Notes: a model not told the origin generated them from the sequence alone. DNA of 48,873 nt from Tubulanus polymorphus (GCF_964204645.1 NW_027437447.1:1-48873), one strand, 5' to 3'; counted from the stretch's first letter, positions 17,314 through 28,489 are shown. Numbers and translations are program-made.

Positions 17314-19773
17314 CTACGGGACGTTCATGCCTCGGGGCGTGTTCGTGTCGAGTCGTCGTATCCAGTCTTGTTCGGCTGCTTCGCGGATCGGTCTCGTGGA
17401 GCCTGGTAGGTGTTGGAGACCGTACACCCGAAAGTGTTCGCGGGTGTGGTCGACTTGGTTGAAGTGGTCCGAGACTGGAGTCGAATTCTTCGTTCTGATG
17501 CGTGAGACGTGATGAGTGACGCGTTCTCGTAGAGACATTCCGGTTTGGCCGACGTACAGCATGTTGCACTTGGTGCATTCGATGCAGTATACAATTTCAC
17601 GGGTCGCGCAATTAATTGTGCTGCGGATCGCGTGCATTTTGTTGTGGCTGCGGCAAACGGTTGTTTCTCGGACGAGTGGACACGTACGACATCTCGGTGT
17701 TCTGCATTTCTCGGTGCCTCGACGTCGGGTTGACGGAGTTCTTTGAGTAGACCTGGAAATAGAAGAATTGGAAACAACGGAAGTATTTCTGTTACGATGC
17801 GGTGAAGAGGGGACTCGGGGAGGGGGTGGCTCCGTGGGTTTGAGCTGCGACGAAGTTAGGAGATCTTTGAGACTCTTGTGCTTGGTGTAGGCGGTGACCG
17901 TGGTTACCTCGTCAGACCGGCCGGTGGCCGTAGCCAGTTCCGTAAATCTGGTTCGGATGTTACGGGCTAGGGTTCGGTTGGCTTCGGAGTGAGGTAAGAT
18001 AAGCGGTAAACGCTTTTTCGGCGGTTCGTCGGCCCGTTGTTGTTCTCGTAGATCTCGTTCGGCGTGGTGCCGTAGAGCTTGGCTTTTGATGTGTCGCAGT
18101 TCGCGGTCTTTGTAGCCACGACCTCTGAGTACTTTAAGGACGGTTCCGGACGCTGCGTGTAAGTCCGAATCGTTATTGCAGATGCGCCGGAACCGGAGAA
18201 TTTGACTTTTAACTATACCGGAAAATGTGTGTTTAGGGTGAAACGAGGATCGATGTAGTAATTGATGCGAATCGGTTGGTTTGAAGTAGACTTTGGTGTC
18301 TACTGTGCCACTTGTCTCGAATCGCGGGCCTTTGAAAGTGGTTACGTCCAGGAAGTTGACGCTGGTGTCGCTGATCTCGAACTTGAGTTTGATGGATCGG
18401 CTCACTGTTTGTAGGACGTCGATGAATTGCATCAACGTTTCGCGGCCGTGTTCCCAAACTATGTAGATGTCGTCGATGAACCGAGCGTATAGCGATGGTT
18501 GGAGTTCGCTTCTGGACAGACCTTCTTTTTCCCATTCGGCTACAAAGATATTGGCATAAGAAGGAGCAAAACGCTTACCCATTGCGGTACCTTTTACCTG
18601 TAAATATGTGTTTTCGTTAAAGTTAAAGTCATTTTTCTTCAGGCTGATTTCGAGTAGTTTCAGCAGCTCGGCATCCGGGCGTCCCGGGTTCGGGTTATCT
18701 CGGAGAGCTTGTCGGATGCTGGCGATACCCTCTTCGTGGGGGATGTTGGTGTAGAGCGAATCGATGTCCATGGTGACGAGTAACGCATCGGCGCTAAATT
18801 GTTTACCGGCCAAAATATCTAGAAAGTGGTTGGTATCTTTGACGTACGACGGGTGACCGCGGGCGATCGGCTGCAAATAGTAGTCGATCCATTCCGAAAT
18901 TTCGTAGGTTTCGGAGCCGCAGTCGGAGACGATCGGTCTCCCCGGCGGTACGCGATCGGGTACCGTCCACTTCTCGCGTTCTTTATGGATTTTGGGAAGC
19001 AGATAGAACTGCCTCTGTTTCGGATTATCGGGCGGTAATAGATATTCGGCGGTTTTTAGCGGGATGATTTTTCGTCGAGCCATATTTTCGATGATTTCGC
19101 GAATTTCTTCCCCGGTCTGTTCGAAGATCGGTTGCTGCAGCGGCTGATAATACTCGAGATCGGCTAGTTGGCGCATGGCTTCGTGGACGTAGTCGTCGCG
19201 GTCCATGATAACCGTAGCGGAACCCTTATCGGCGGCTTTGATGACAATGTTAGTGTTGTCACGCAGCTGCTGGAGGGCTTCGCGTTCCTGTTTAGTGAGG
19301 TTATCATTTACGCGACGCGTATCCCTGGTTTGTTGAGCCAATTCGTGCGCGTCGTTGCAGAACCCGGCGATTACTGGTTCTATTTCATCCGGAGCCCAAC
19401 TGCTGGGCAGACGGAAACGCGGAGCCTCGCGGTCCGGTTTGTCTCGGAAGTGATGGTCGAGTTTCACTAGCCGGTTGAATCGGCACACTCCCTTGGTGCG
19501 CTCGGTCGCGGCGGCATCAGAACCGATTTTTGGAGTCGGGCAATAAGTGAGGCCCTTTCGGAGTAGCTGATGTTGCGCCGGACTTAGGCGGAGTGAACGT
19601 GTGAGGTTGACCACCGGGCTCCCGAGAGCGGTGACCGGATCGCGTCGCGCTTGGTTTGGTGCCGGTTCTTCGTGTTCGTCGGACCTGGAAATGGAAGAAA
19701 TCATAGAAGCATTGGTTAATTCCGGTTGATTTAACTCACCAATAGTGGACCCGTTGGTCTCACTAATACTTAG
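17314..19773 (-). CDS. Penelope-like reverse transcriptase / GIY-YIG endonuclease, copy 5
   Basis: Intact, with the same catalytic motifs and the A127/H144 subtype. One substitution creates an in-frame ATG at 19702-19704, upstream of the RT core, where the other copies have CTG. This is the only copy in which the RT could start independently, and the change looks incidental. The frameshift heptamer at 19773-19779 is unchanged. Confidence 0.9.
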   Translation of the reverse strand, partial: LSISETNGSTIGELNQPELTNASMISSISRSDEHEEPAPNQARRDPVTALGSPVVNLTRSLRLSPAQHQLLRKGLTYCPTPKIGSDAAATERTKGVCRFNRLVKLDHHFRDKPDREAPRFRLPSSWAPDEIEPVIAGFCNDAHELAQQTRDTRRVNDNLTKQEREALQQLRDNTNIVIKAADKGSATVIMDRDDYVHEAMRQLADLEYYQPLQQPIFEQTGEEIREIIENMARRKIIPLKTAEYLLPPDNPKQRQFYLLPKIHKEREKWTVPDRVPPGRPIVSDCGSETYEISEWIDYYLQPIARGHPSYVKDTNHFLDILAGKQFSADALLVTMDIDSLYTNIPHEEGIASIRQALRDNPNPGRPDAELLKLLEISLKKNDFNFNENTYLQVKGTAMGKRFAPSYANIFVAEWEKEGLSRSELQPSLYARFIDDIYIVWEHGRETLMQFIDVLQTVSRSIKLKFEISDTSVNFLDVTTFKGPRFETSGTVDTKVYFKPTDSHQLLHRSSFHPKHTFSGIVKSQILRFRRICNNDSDLHAASGTVLKVLRGRGYKDRELRHIKSQALRHHAERDLREQQRADEPPKKRLPLILPHSEANRTLARNIRTRFTELATATGRSDEVTTVTAYTKHKSLKDLLTSSQLKPTEPPPPRVPSSPHRNRNTSVVSNSSISRSTQRTPSTRRRGTEKCRTPRCRTCPLVRETTVCRSHNKMHAIRSTINCATREIVYCIECTKCNMLYVGQTGMSLRERVTHHVSRIRTKNSTPVSDHFNQVDHTREHFRVYGLQHLPGSTRPIREAAEQDWIRRLDTNTPRGMNVP

Positions 19774-21326
19774 TTTAAACCACTGAGCCAGTGGTCCAGC
19801 AGGGTGTTAGCTGTACCACGGTTCCAGTGGATCCCGTCTCCAACAACTCTGAAGCGTCGATCATCGATGGGTGGTATCGCGGTGACGTCGTCGTGAATCT
19901 CGAGGAATTCGTTGAACTTCCGGGCGAACTGCTGGTGTTCGCGGGTCGTGTTGAGTTGAACGAAGTGGACGAACGAGTGCTGATACTTCTTGACTGCGGC
20001 GTTGATCAGGCGCTGTGTGGTCTTCCTGGCGGTCGCTTCGAAGTTGTTGTCGCGGTTGTTGATTCCGACGCTGATGATCACCGTATCCGGGCGATCTCGG
20101 CGCTCCGGTACAGCATCGATCAGGTCGGCGAGATGAGCTATCTTGCAGCCGGGGAAGCTCTCGATCTGGACGTCATCCGGACGGCGGCTTGATGTGATGT
20201 TACTCAGATTTGAGTCACCAATCACCAGAATGGGTCGCCGGGTTGGTGGCAGACTCCAATCCTGTTTCTTCCGACCCGTATTCGGATGACGGCGAACTTC
20301 CTGGGGCGCCATCGGTCTCGGTGTTGGCGTCGGACTTCGCGCTGGCAGTAGGCGCCCTGGTGACCTGTAATGAGACGGAGAGCTGGAAAGAGAAGAAGAG
20401 AGAGACGGCGTCGGACTGCTGGTTGGTGCGGTCGGCGTTCTCTGCGGCGGTGGCGGCGGCGTCGGGTTTCGAGGCGGCGGCGTCGGACTTCTCGGTGGCG
20501 TCGGACTTCTTGGTGGCGGCGGCGGCATCGGACTTCTCGGTGGTGGCGCCATTCTGGTTGGTGGCGTCCTGGTGACATCCGCGTAGCTTCTCGGTGACCT
20601 GGAATCAGAAAAAGAAGGAGGCGCTGTGGGCGCGGCGGGCGCGGCTGCGGTTGGTGCAGGCGTCCTCGGCGTCGCGGGCTTTCGAATCTTCCGGCTCGGT
20701 CTCGGCGGCGGACGAATCTTCGGCTCCGTGGGTGCCTCCTGGTGGTGTGACCTGAAATGAGAAGGGGAAGAAGGTGGGTTAGATAGGACATTTCTGAGTT
20801 TGTCAGACAGAGCCTGACCGCGGAATTTCGACCGCAAATCCAGCGCGATGTTGAAAAGCCGGATCGTTCCGGGGCTCAGACGGGAGCCGAAATTCCTCCG
20901 GGCCCATGTCAGGGCGACATCCTGTGCTGATAGACAGTCCGGCAGAGGATCACCCATTAGCTCAACAAATGTGGCAGCGTAATGGATGGTCAGCTCTTTC
21001 GAAACTGTCTCCATCCAGACGTCCGCGGCAGCGTGCAGCTGCACCGTTACTGCTTCGGTGCAAGCCGCCGGCCGCAGGAACATCTTCAGATGGTCCTTCT
21101 TCCTCCGAATCGCTTTCGGACCAGAGCTCAACTGGGCAAGGTGGTGCGCCACTTGAAGAGCTCTATAGTAATTTTTCGGCGACATCCCGGGTTGCTGGTG
21201 TCGCTCAGGGCGTCCTCCGCCCTTGCTGGTCTTCTCAGCTGGTGGTCGTTTCTTCTTTCGAGTAGATCGCTCCATTGACAGATATTTCGGCGAGGTTGCC
21301 TTCGTCAGTGTCAGTGCAGGAATCAT
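19770..21326 (-). CDS. PLE ORF1 with SGNH hydrolase domain, copy 5
   Basis: 518 aa, the same domains as copy 3, with a further variant of the proline-linker repeat count. GDSN, GINNRD and DGIHW are kept. Confidence 0.8.
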   Translation of the reverse strand: MIPALTLTKATSPKYLSMERSTRKKKRPPAEKTSKGGGRPERHQQPGMSPKNYYRALQVAHHLAQLSSGPKAIRRKKDHLKMFLRPAACTEAVTVQLHAAADVWMETVSKELTIHYAATFVELMGDPLPDCLSAQDVALTWARRNFGSRLSPGTIRLFNIALDLRSKFRGQALSDKLRNVLSNPPSSPSHFRSHHQEAPTEPKIRPPPRPSRKIRKPATPRTPAPTAAAPAAPTAPPSFSDSRSPRSYADVTRTPPTRMAPPPRSPMPPPPPRSPTPPRSPTPPPRNPTPPPPPQRTPTAPTSSPTPSLSSSLSSSPSHYRSPGRLLPARSPTPTPRPMAPQEVRRHPNTGRKKQDWSLPPTRRPILVIGDSNLSNITSSRRPDDVQIESFPGCKIAHLADLIDAVPERRDRPDTVIISVGINNRDNNFEATARKTTQRLINAAVKKYQHSFVHFVQLNTTREHQQFARKFNEFLEIHDDVTAIPPIDDRRFRVVGDGIHWNRGTANTLLDHWLSGLN

Positions 21327-23527
21327 GCTGAACTAGGATTAGACACGGGTTTTTATACACGCAGCGCGCAACAAGTGAACAGTATTTGAGTTAGAAGTTA
21401 AGTGACCATATGAGACCTTGTGATCTAGACTAATTGTACTTCTGTGATCAAGCTAATAGACAAACTAGGGGTCTGACTAATTATGCCTTTGATCCAGAGT
21501 GACTAGAAAACAGCACTAATTATGGCCCTTGATCTAGCTGTTGAATAGTTTGCTTTGATGTATAGTTCTAAAGATCTAAAGAACGGTGTGTCTAATATAG
21601 AATTGAAAAGTTTATTTCGATATAACCTAATAAATACTCAAAGTGTTTTCTATAAAGAGAAATCTAGAATATGTATTATTAATATACGTGAACCGGAATG
21701 TTCGAAATATGTCCGAGTTCAGTTTCAAAATTGCTTAATTCCTAATTAGTTTAGACGCGTTAATTAGCGGTGCGCGGCCGAGGCGTATTCCGATATACGC
21801 GTGTTTACTAAATAGTCGTAAATGGTGAAATCCGGTTCTTAGTTAATCAAGTTTTCTCCGTATTCTAAAGCTTTTAAGAGCGGATTTTGAAATATCTACG
21901 CGGTATTCTACCGAAAATTGGATGAATTAGACAGCGCGGCGTCGGCGATTTAGTAGGAAGTTATAACCCGTAAGATCTAAATTACTGAGTGAGCGCGGGT
22001 GGTTAATTAGCCCTAATTATGGGTGACGAGTTTTGATAGAAATGTCTTACTAATACGTCTGTTTTAATTCTTAGTTCTTAAATATAATTCTATTAGATAA
22101 ACTACGCTTATTTAGAGTTATTAGGATCGAGTAAAGCTATGTGAACTTGAACATGTGACAAATATATTCAGACCGGAGCGCGGGTATTCAGTAAATCGGT
22201 TTAAGCTTGCGTAGTTTGAGTGGTTCAAAAACACTATGATCTCTTCTTTAATCCGAAGGTTGAAATATATACGTGATATAAAACTCTTTTTGAATCGGGA
22301 ATATTGGGCTGTGTTCTTTGAAAAAAACTGATGAGTTTGAAGGCGTCGTAACTGCGATTTTGTATAGAATTGAGTCGGATAATTAGTCAAGAGGCGCAGG
22401 TGGCCGATCGGTCACTAATTATGAGTGACTTGTAAACAGTGATTGATGTCCGTGGACTATTATTTATCCTATAAACTTCTTATACTTCTACAACCTATAG
22501 TGCGGTTTTTGAATATAGCTACTAATACTTTTGAGCGATCTCATTAAAATTGTTATCCGAAAATAAACTGTCTGTTTTAGAGAAATTTGAAACTAGACAC
22601 CCGGATCTATATAGAGTATGTTTCAAGAGTTGGCGCGTAGATACGATTATAGTTAATTAGGACGTAGCAGGTTAGGTCCCCGACCGAACGTTATAGATTA
22701 AACGGAGGTTAATTAGGGTGCCGCGGGTTCGAGTCCCGACCAGGCACCGTTTAGTAATTGAATAGTTCTATTCTAAATGTTTTTTACCTATTCTGGATTC
22801 CTTTTAATTCTGAATCTTTGACGGATACAATAGTACTTTTCAGATGTTTCTACGATATAATCTTAGTGCCGACGCATATTTTCAAAATAAATAAGAGCGG
22901 TGGACTGGTTACCGGTATCTAACGCGGGGCACCGGCAACCCGTCAGTACTAGCGGTTAATTTCGGAGCGGCGGGTACGGTTCCCGAGTATTCTCCGGAGC
23001 TTAATTCGGGTGCCGCGGGTTCGAGTCCCGATCAGGCGCGCCGTTTTAGTAATTGAGTATATTCTTACCTATTCTAGATTCCCTTTCTTTCTAAATTTAT
23101 AATAGATTAATTAACACTTTTCGGGTGTTTCTATGATATAATCTCAGTGCTGACGCATATTTTCGAAATAGATAATAGCGGTGGACTGGTTACCGGTTTC
23201 TATCGTCCTGGGACAGGCAACCAGTCTGTACTAGCGGTTAGGGTTCGGTTCCCGATATCGCGCTTTTGTTTATTTTTCTAACTGTTTCTGATATTTGGTC
23301 TGTCTTCTTACTTACTGAATTTCGATTGAGTTTTCAAAGTAAAGCAGAGAGAACTAATTGAAAGATAAAAGGTTGATGATTCCTGTGGAGCTTGTGATCT
23401 TGGAGTTTGTTTTGTACTCTGTCTCTGAGCGGGTTTCTGCTTCAGGCGACGGAGGATGATTCTGCAAATAGATTGATGATTAATAATTAATCAGTTAAGA
23501 TAATTTACGAGGGAAACCTGGCACGGG
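21327..23527 (-). other. 5' leader of PLE copy 5
   Basis: Homologous to 14346-16545, with the 280-bp internal tandem repeat and two antisense box-B T-arms at 22726-22736 and 23018-23028. Single-base differences from copy 3 are scattered, and no protein frame is supported. Confidence 0.6.
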
Positions 23528-23539
23528 CTAAGGTTAGGT
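23528..23539 (+). repeat. telomere-like junction between copies 5 and 6
   Basis: CTAAGGTTAGGT, the same as the junction between copies 3 and 4. Confidence 0.6.
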
Positions 23540-23652
23540 TTAGAGATAGAGGTTAGGGGACCAAACCGAAGGTTTGGAGACCCCACTAGTGCACGGGCAG
23601 CGGGTTATCCCTGTAAAAAAGTAGTGAGAGTTAATTGTTGTAGTGAGGCGGT

Positions 23653-26112
23653 CTACGGGACGTTCATGCCTCGGGGCGTGTTCGTGTCGAGTCGTCGTAT
23701 CCAGTCTTGTTCGGCTGCTTCGCGGATCGGTCTCGTGGAGCCTGGTAGGTGTTGGAGACCGTACACCCGAAAGTGTTCGCGGGTGTGGTCGACTTGGTTG
23801 AAGTGGTCCGAGACTGGAGTCGAATTCTTCGTTCTGATGCGTGAGACGTGATGAGTGACGCGTTCTCGTAGAGACATTCCGGTTTGGCCGACGTACAGCA
23901 TGTTGCACTTGGTGCATTCGATGCAGTATACAATTTCACGGGTCGCGCAATTAATTGTGCTGCGGATCGCGTGCATTTTGTTGTGGCTGCGGCAAACGGT
24001 TGTTTCTCGGACGAGTGGACACGTACGACATCTCGGTGTTCTGCATTTCTCGGTGCCTCGACGTCGGGTTGACGGAGTTCTTTGAGTAGACCTGGAAATA
24101 GAAGAATTGGAAACAACGGAAGTATTTCTGTTACGATGCGGTGAAGAGGGGACTCGGGGAGGGGGTGGCTCCGTGGGTTTGAGCTGCGACGAAGTTAGGA
24201 GATCTTTGAGACTCTTGTGCTTGGTGTAGGCGGTGACCGTGGTTACCTCGTCAGACCGGCCGGTGGCCGTAGCCAGTTCCGTAAATCTGGTTCGGATGTT
24301 ACGGGCTAGGGTTCGGTTGGCTTCGGAGTGAGGTAAGATAAGCGGTAAACGCTTTTTCGGCGGTTCGTCGGCCCGTTGTTGTTCTCGTAGATCTCGTTCG
24401 GCGTGGTGCCGTAGAGCTTGGCTTTTGATGTGTCGCAGTTCGCGGTCTTTGTAGCCACGACCTCTGAGTACTTTAAGGACGGTTCCGGACGCTGCGTGTA
24501 AGTCCGAATCGTTATTGCAGATGCGCCGGAACCGGAGAATTTGACTTTTAACTATACCGGAAAATGTGTGTTTAGGGTGAAACGAGGATCGATGTAGTAA
24601 TTGATGCGAATCGGTTGGTTTGAAGTAGACTTTGGTGTCTACTGTGCCACTTGTCTCGAATCGCGGGCCTTTGAAAGTGGTTACGTCCAGGAAGTTGACG
24701 CTGGTGTCGCTGATTTCGAACTTGAGTTTGATGGATCGGCTCACTGTTTGTAGGACGTCGATGAATTGCATCAACGTTTCGCGGCCGTGTTCCCAAACTA
24801 TGTAGATGTCGTCGATGAACCGAGCGTATAGCGATGGTTGGAGTTCGCTTCTGGACAGACCTTCTTTTTCCCATTCGGCTACAAAGATATTGGCATAAGA
24901 AGGAGCAAAACGCTTACCCATTGCGGTACCTTTTACCTGTAAATATGTGTTTTCGTTAAAGTTAAAGTCATTTTTCTTCAGGCTGATTTCGAGTAGTTTC
25001 AGCAGCTCGGCATCCGGGCGTCCCGGGTTCGGGTTATCTCGGAGAGCTTGTCGGATGCTGGCGATACCCTCTTCGTGGGGGATGTTGGTGTAGAGCGAAT
25101 CGATGTCCATGGTGACGAGTAACGCATCGGCGCTAAATTGTTTACCGGCCAAAATATCTAGAAAGTGGTTGGTATCTTTGACGTACGACGGGTGACCGCG
25201 GGCGATCGGCTGCAAATAGTAGTCGATCCATTCCGAAATTTCGTAGGTTTCGGAGCCGCAGTCGGAGACGATCGGTCTCCCCGGCGGTACGCGATCGGGT
25301 ATCGTCCACTTCTCGCGTTCTTTATGGATTTTGGGAAGCAGATAGAACTGCCTCTGTTTCGGATTATCGGGCGGTAATAGATATTCGGCGGTTTTTAGCG
25401 GGATGATTTTTCGTCGAGCCATATTTTCGATGATTTCGCGAATTTCTTCCCCGGTCTGTTCGAAGATCGGTTGCTGCAGCGGCTGATAATACTCGAGATC
25501 GGCTAGTTGGCGCATGGCTTCGTGGACGTAGTCGTCGCGGTCCATGATAACCGTAGCGGAACCCTTATCGGCGGCTTTGATGACAATATTAGTGTTGTCA
25601 CGCAGCTGCTGGAGGGCTTCGCGTTCCTGTTTAGTGAGGTTATCATTTACGCGACGCGTATCCCTGGTTTGTTGAGCCAATTCGTGCGCGTCGTTGCAGA
25701 ACCCGGCGATTACTGGTTCTATTTCATCCGGAGCCCAACTGCTGGGCAGACGGAAACGCGGAGCCTCGCGGTCCGGTTTGTCTCGGAAGTGATGGTCGAG
25801 TTTCACTAGCCGGTTGAATCGGCACACTCCCTTGGTGCGCTCGGTCGCGGCGGCATCAGAACCGATTTTTGGAGTCGGGCAATAAGTGAGGCCCTTTCGG
25901 AGTAGCTGATGTTGCGCCGGACTTAGGCGGAGTGAACGTGTGAGGTTGACCACCGGGCTCCCGAGAGCGGTGACCGGATCGCGTCGCGCTTGGTTTGGTG
26001 CCGGTTCTTCGTGTTCGTCGGACCTGGAAATGGAAGAAATCAGAGAAGCATTGGTTAATTCCGGTTGATTTAACTCACCAATAGTGGACCCGTTGGTCTC
26101 ACTAATACTTAG
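23653..26112 (-). CDS. Penelope-like reverse transcriptase / GIY-YIG endonuclease, copy 6
   Basis: Intact, of the A127/H144 subtype, with one further conservative change (Val to Ile in the KWTVPD segment). The heptamer at 26112-26118 is intact, but the ORF1 start and its promoter are missing. The copy should not be expressed from its own promoter. Confidence 0.9.
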   Translation of the reverse strand, partial: LSISETNGSTIGELNQPELTNASLISSISRSDEHEEPAPNQARRDPVTALGSPVVNLTRSLRLSPAQHQLLRKGLTYCPTPKIGSDAAATERTKGVCRFNRLVKLDHHFRDKPDREAPRFRLPSSWAPDEIEPVIAGFCNDAHELAQQTRDTRRVNDNLTKQEREALQQLRDNTNIVIKAADKGSATVIMDRDDYVHEAMRQLADLEYYQPLQQPIFEQTGEEIREIIENMARRKIIPLKTAEYLLPPDNPKQRQFYLLPKIHKEREKWTIPDRVPPGRPIVSDCGSETYEISEWIDYYLQPIARGHPSYVKDTNHFLDILAGKQFSADALLVTMDIDSLYTNIPHEEGIASIRQALRDNPNPGRPDAELLKLLEISLKKNDFNFNENTYLQVKGTAMGKRFAPSYANIFVAEWEKEGLSRSELQPSLYARFIDDIYIVWEHGRETLMQFIDVLQTVSRSIKLKFEISDTSVNFLDVTTFKGPRFETSGTVDTKVYFKPTDSHQLLHRSSFHPKHTFSGIVKSQILRFRRICNNDSDLHAASGTVLKVLRGRGYKDRELRHIKSQALRHHAERDLREQQRADEPPKKRLPLILPHSEANRTLARNIRTRFTELATATGRSDEVTTVTAYTKHKSLKDLLTSSQLKPTEPPPPRVPSSPHRNRNTSVVSNSSISRSTQRTPSTRRRGTEKCRTPRCRTCPLVRETTVCRSHNKMHAIRSTINCATREIVYCIECTKCNMLYVGQTGMSLRERVTHHVSRIRTKNSTPVSDHFNQVDHTREHFRVYGLQHLPGSTRPIREAAEQDWIRRLDTNTPRGMNVP

Positions 26113-27345
26113 TTTAAACCACTGAGCCAGTGGTCCAGCAGGGTGTTAGCTGTACCACGGTTCCAGTGGATCCCGTCTCCAACAACTCTGAAGCGTCGAT
26201 CATCGATGGGTGGTATCGCGGTGACGTCGTCGTGAATCTCGAGGAATTCGTTGAACTTCCGGGCGAACTGCTGGTGTTCGCGGGTCGTGTTGAGTTGAAC
26301 GAAGTGGACGAACGAGTGCTGATACTTCTTGACTGCGGCGTTGATCAGGCGCTGTGTGGTCTTCTTGGCGGTCGCTTCGAAGTTGTTGTCGCGGTTGTTG
26401 ATTCCGACGCTGATGATCACCGTATCCGGGCGATCTCGGCGCTCCGGTACAGCATCGATCAGGTCGGCGAGATGAGCTATCTTGCAGCCGGGGAAGCTCT
26501 CGATCTGGACGTCATCCGGACGGCGGCTTGATGTGATGTTACTCAGATTTGAGTCACCAATCACCAGAATGGGTCGCCGGGTTGGTGGCAGACTCCAATC
26601 CTGTTTCTTCCGACCCGTATTCGGATGACGGCGAACTTCCTGGGGCGCCATCGGTCTCGGTGTAGGCGTCGGACTTCGCGCTGGCAGTAGGCGCCCTGGT
26701 GACCTGTAATGAGACGGAGAGCTGGAAAGAGAAGAAGAGAGAGACGGCGTCGGACTGCTGGTTGGTGCGGTCGGCGTTCTCTGCGGCGGCGGCGGCGGCG
26801 GCGGCGTCGGGTTTCGAGGCGGCGGCGTCGGACTTCTCGGTGGCGTCGGACTTCTTGGTGGCGGCGGCGGCGGCGTCGGCATCGGACTTCTCGGTGGTGG
26901 CGCCATTCTGGTTGGTGGCGTCCTGGTGACATCCGCGTAGCTTCTCGGTGACCTGGAATCAGAAAAAGAAGGAGGCGCTGTGGGCGCGGCGGGCGCGACT
27001 GCGGTTGGTGCAGGCGTCCTCGGCGTCGCGGGCTTTCGAATCTTCCGGCTCGGTCTCGGCGGCGGACGAATCTTCGGCTCCGTGGGTGCCTCCTGGTGGT
27101 GTGACCTGAAATGAGAAGGGGAAGAAGGTGGGTTAGATAGGACATTTCTGAGTTTGTCAGACAGAGCCTGACCGCGGAATTTCGACCGCAAATCCAGCGC
27201 GATGTTGAAAAGCCGGATCGTTCCGGGGCTCAGACGGGAGCCGAAATTCCTCCGGGCCCATGTCAGGGCGACATCCTGTGCTGATAGACAGTCCGGCAGA
27301 GGATCACCCATTAGCTCAACAAATGTGGCAGCGTAATGGATGGTC
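26109..27345 (-). pseudogene. 5'-truncated PLE ORF1, copy 6
   Basis: About 411 codons remain, from residue ~113 of the full protein to the stop. The proline linker is longer than in other copies because of expanded triplet repeats. The SGNH domain is complete. The N-terminus is replaced by telomeric sequence, so there is no native start. Confidence 0.85.
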
Positions 27346-27476
27346 AGGGTTAGGGTTAGGGTTAGGGTTAGGGTTAGGGTTAGGGTTAGGGTTAGGGTTA
27401 GGGTTAGGGTTAGGGTTAGGGTTAGGGTTAGGGTTAGGGTTAGGGTTAGGGTTAGGGTTAGGGTTAGGGTTAGGGT
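27346..27476 (+). repeat. perfect (TTAGGG)n telomeric array, about 22 units
   Basis: 131 bp of uninterrupted TTAGGG with the G-strand on +, joined on the left to the truncated copy 6 and on the right, at TAGGGTCGTA, to unrelated sequence. It is the longest and cleanest telomeric tract in the window. It marks either a former chromosome end, a site of integration into a telomere, or an assembly join. Confidence 0.95.
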
Positions 27477-28427
27477 CGTATTTGTTTGGCATTTTTGGCA
27501 TTTTTCTACGTGGGCCTTTTCACGTTAGATAACGACTCTAGAAGTTTTCTTCGGTGTTCCTGTGATGTTTCTCAGTCCGTAGAATCATTTCTGTGCGATT
27601 TTTATCGGTGTTTTCGAAAATATTGAATTTTGAAAAATTCGATATCAGAACGACGTGATTTGCAACGTGATTCGACAATGGACAAGCAAAGGCTACCATG
27701 CCTACCCGTTTGCTCGAAACGATTTGCTTGGTGTAAAACTCGTACCGTTGCTTATCAGCGAATGTTGGGAAAGATTGTCACGAATTTCTATCGAGCCATC
27801 AATCTATCAAATAAACTAATTCGTAGTTTCAACTTCACGAACAATTTATTTACACTATGTACAGTTGCCTTTCTTTAATATCTCAAACACATTCGATTAT
27901 CCAATTACTGCTCAAAAGCTGCAAAATATATATCACAATAATCATAGGTTATGTATTGAATAAAATATACTTAGTATCAAAACATTTATTTCACAAATAC
28001 TTACGGACTTAATGCGTCCCAAAAACCCGTTCATTTCCCGATTGGAATTTCTTTCATTTCTACGAATTACCGACCAACGGTTACTTTAATACATATATTT
28101 ACAACTACACTTCAACCGACCAGCGGCTATCAGCAGGACTTCTCCTGAAACACGTGTGTACCTGTCCCAGTATACACACAAACCCTCCAAACCTCAATCA
28201 TACACCCTTATATAACTCTATCTATAACCATACACCACAGCACTTGACAAGTTACACACCGTGCAGCTAGCTGAGTCCTATGAATACAAATATAAAAGAC
28301 AGATTATCATATTATACCGAAATACCAGCCATTTCTGTAGAATAACACATATGAACGATTATAACTAATCTACCACAGAAATACTTCACAAAGATGAGAT
28401 CCGGAAATGAGATGAGATGATTGAGCA
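27477..28427. other. no gene recognised
   Basis: AT-rich sequence begins at once after the telomeric array. Short frames exist (for example on + at 27630-27878), but none has a recognisable domain or a convincing composition. Confidence 0.5.
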
Positions 28428-28472
28428 TCATTGACCGACCATTGACCATCATTGACCATTGACCATTGACAA
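28428..28472. repeat. ATTGACC short tandem repeat
   Basis: Several CATTGACC / ATTGACC units in a row. Confidence 0.6.
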
Positions 28473-28489
28473 CAGTTACGAAATCGCGA

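Larger units (their letters stand above)
17201..23527 (-). mobile_element. Penelope-like element copy 5 (long leader, probably full length)
   Basis: About 6.3 kb with intact ORF1 and RT frames and the full leader. Very close to copy 3, with scattered substitutions mainly in the leader. Confidence 0.88.
23540..27345 (-). mobile_element. Penelope-like element copy 6 (truncated in ORF1, capped by TTAGGG)
   Basis: Complete 3' UTR and RT frame. The 5' side is lost inside ORF1, where it passes directly into a long perfect TTAGGG array. It is the outermost copy in the G-strand direction and reads as the latest insertion before telomere repeats were added. Confidence 0.88.

Noticed and set aside
27260-27532. 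Frames of repeating GL, VR or NP residues through the TTAGGG array
   Set aside because: They are translations of a hexamer repeat and have no coding evidence.
27630-27878. 82-aa + strand frame after the telomeric array
   Set aside because: Short, with no domain and no supporting signals.
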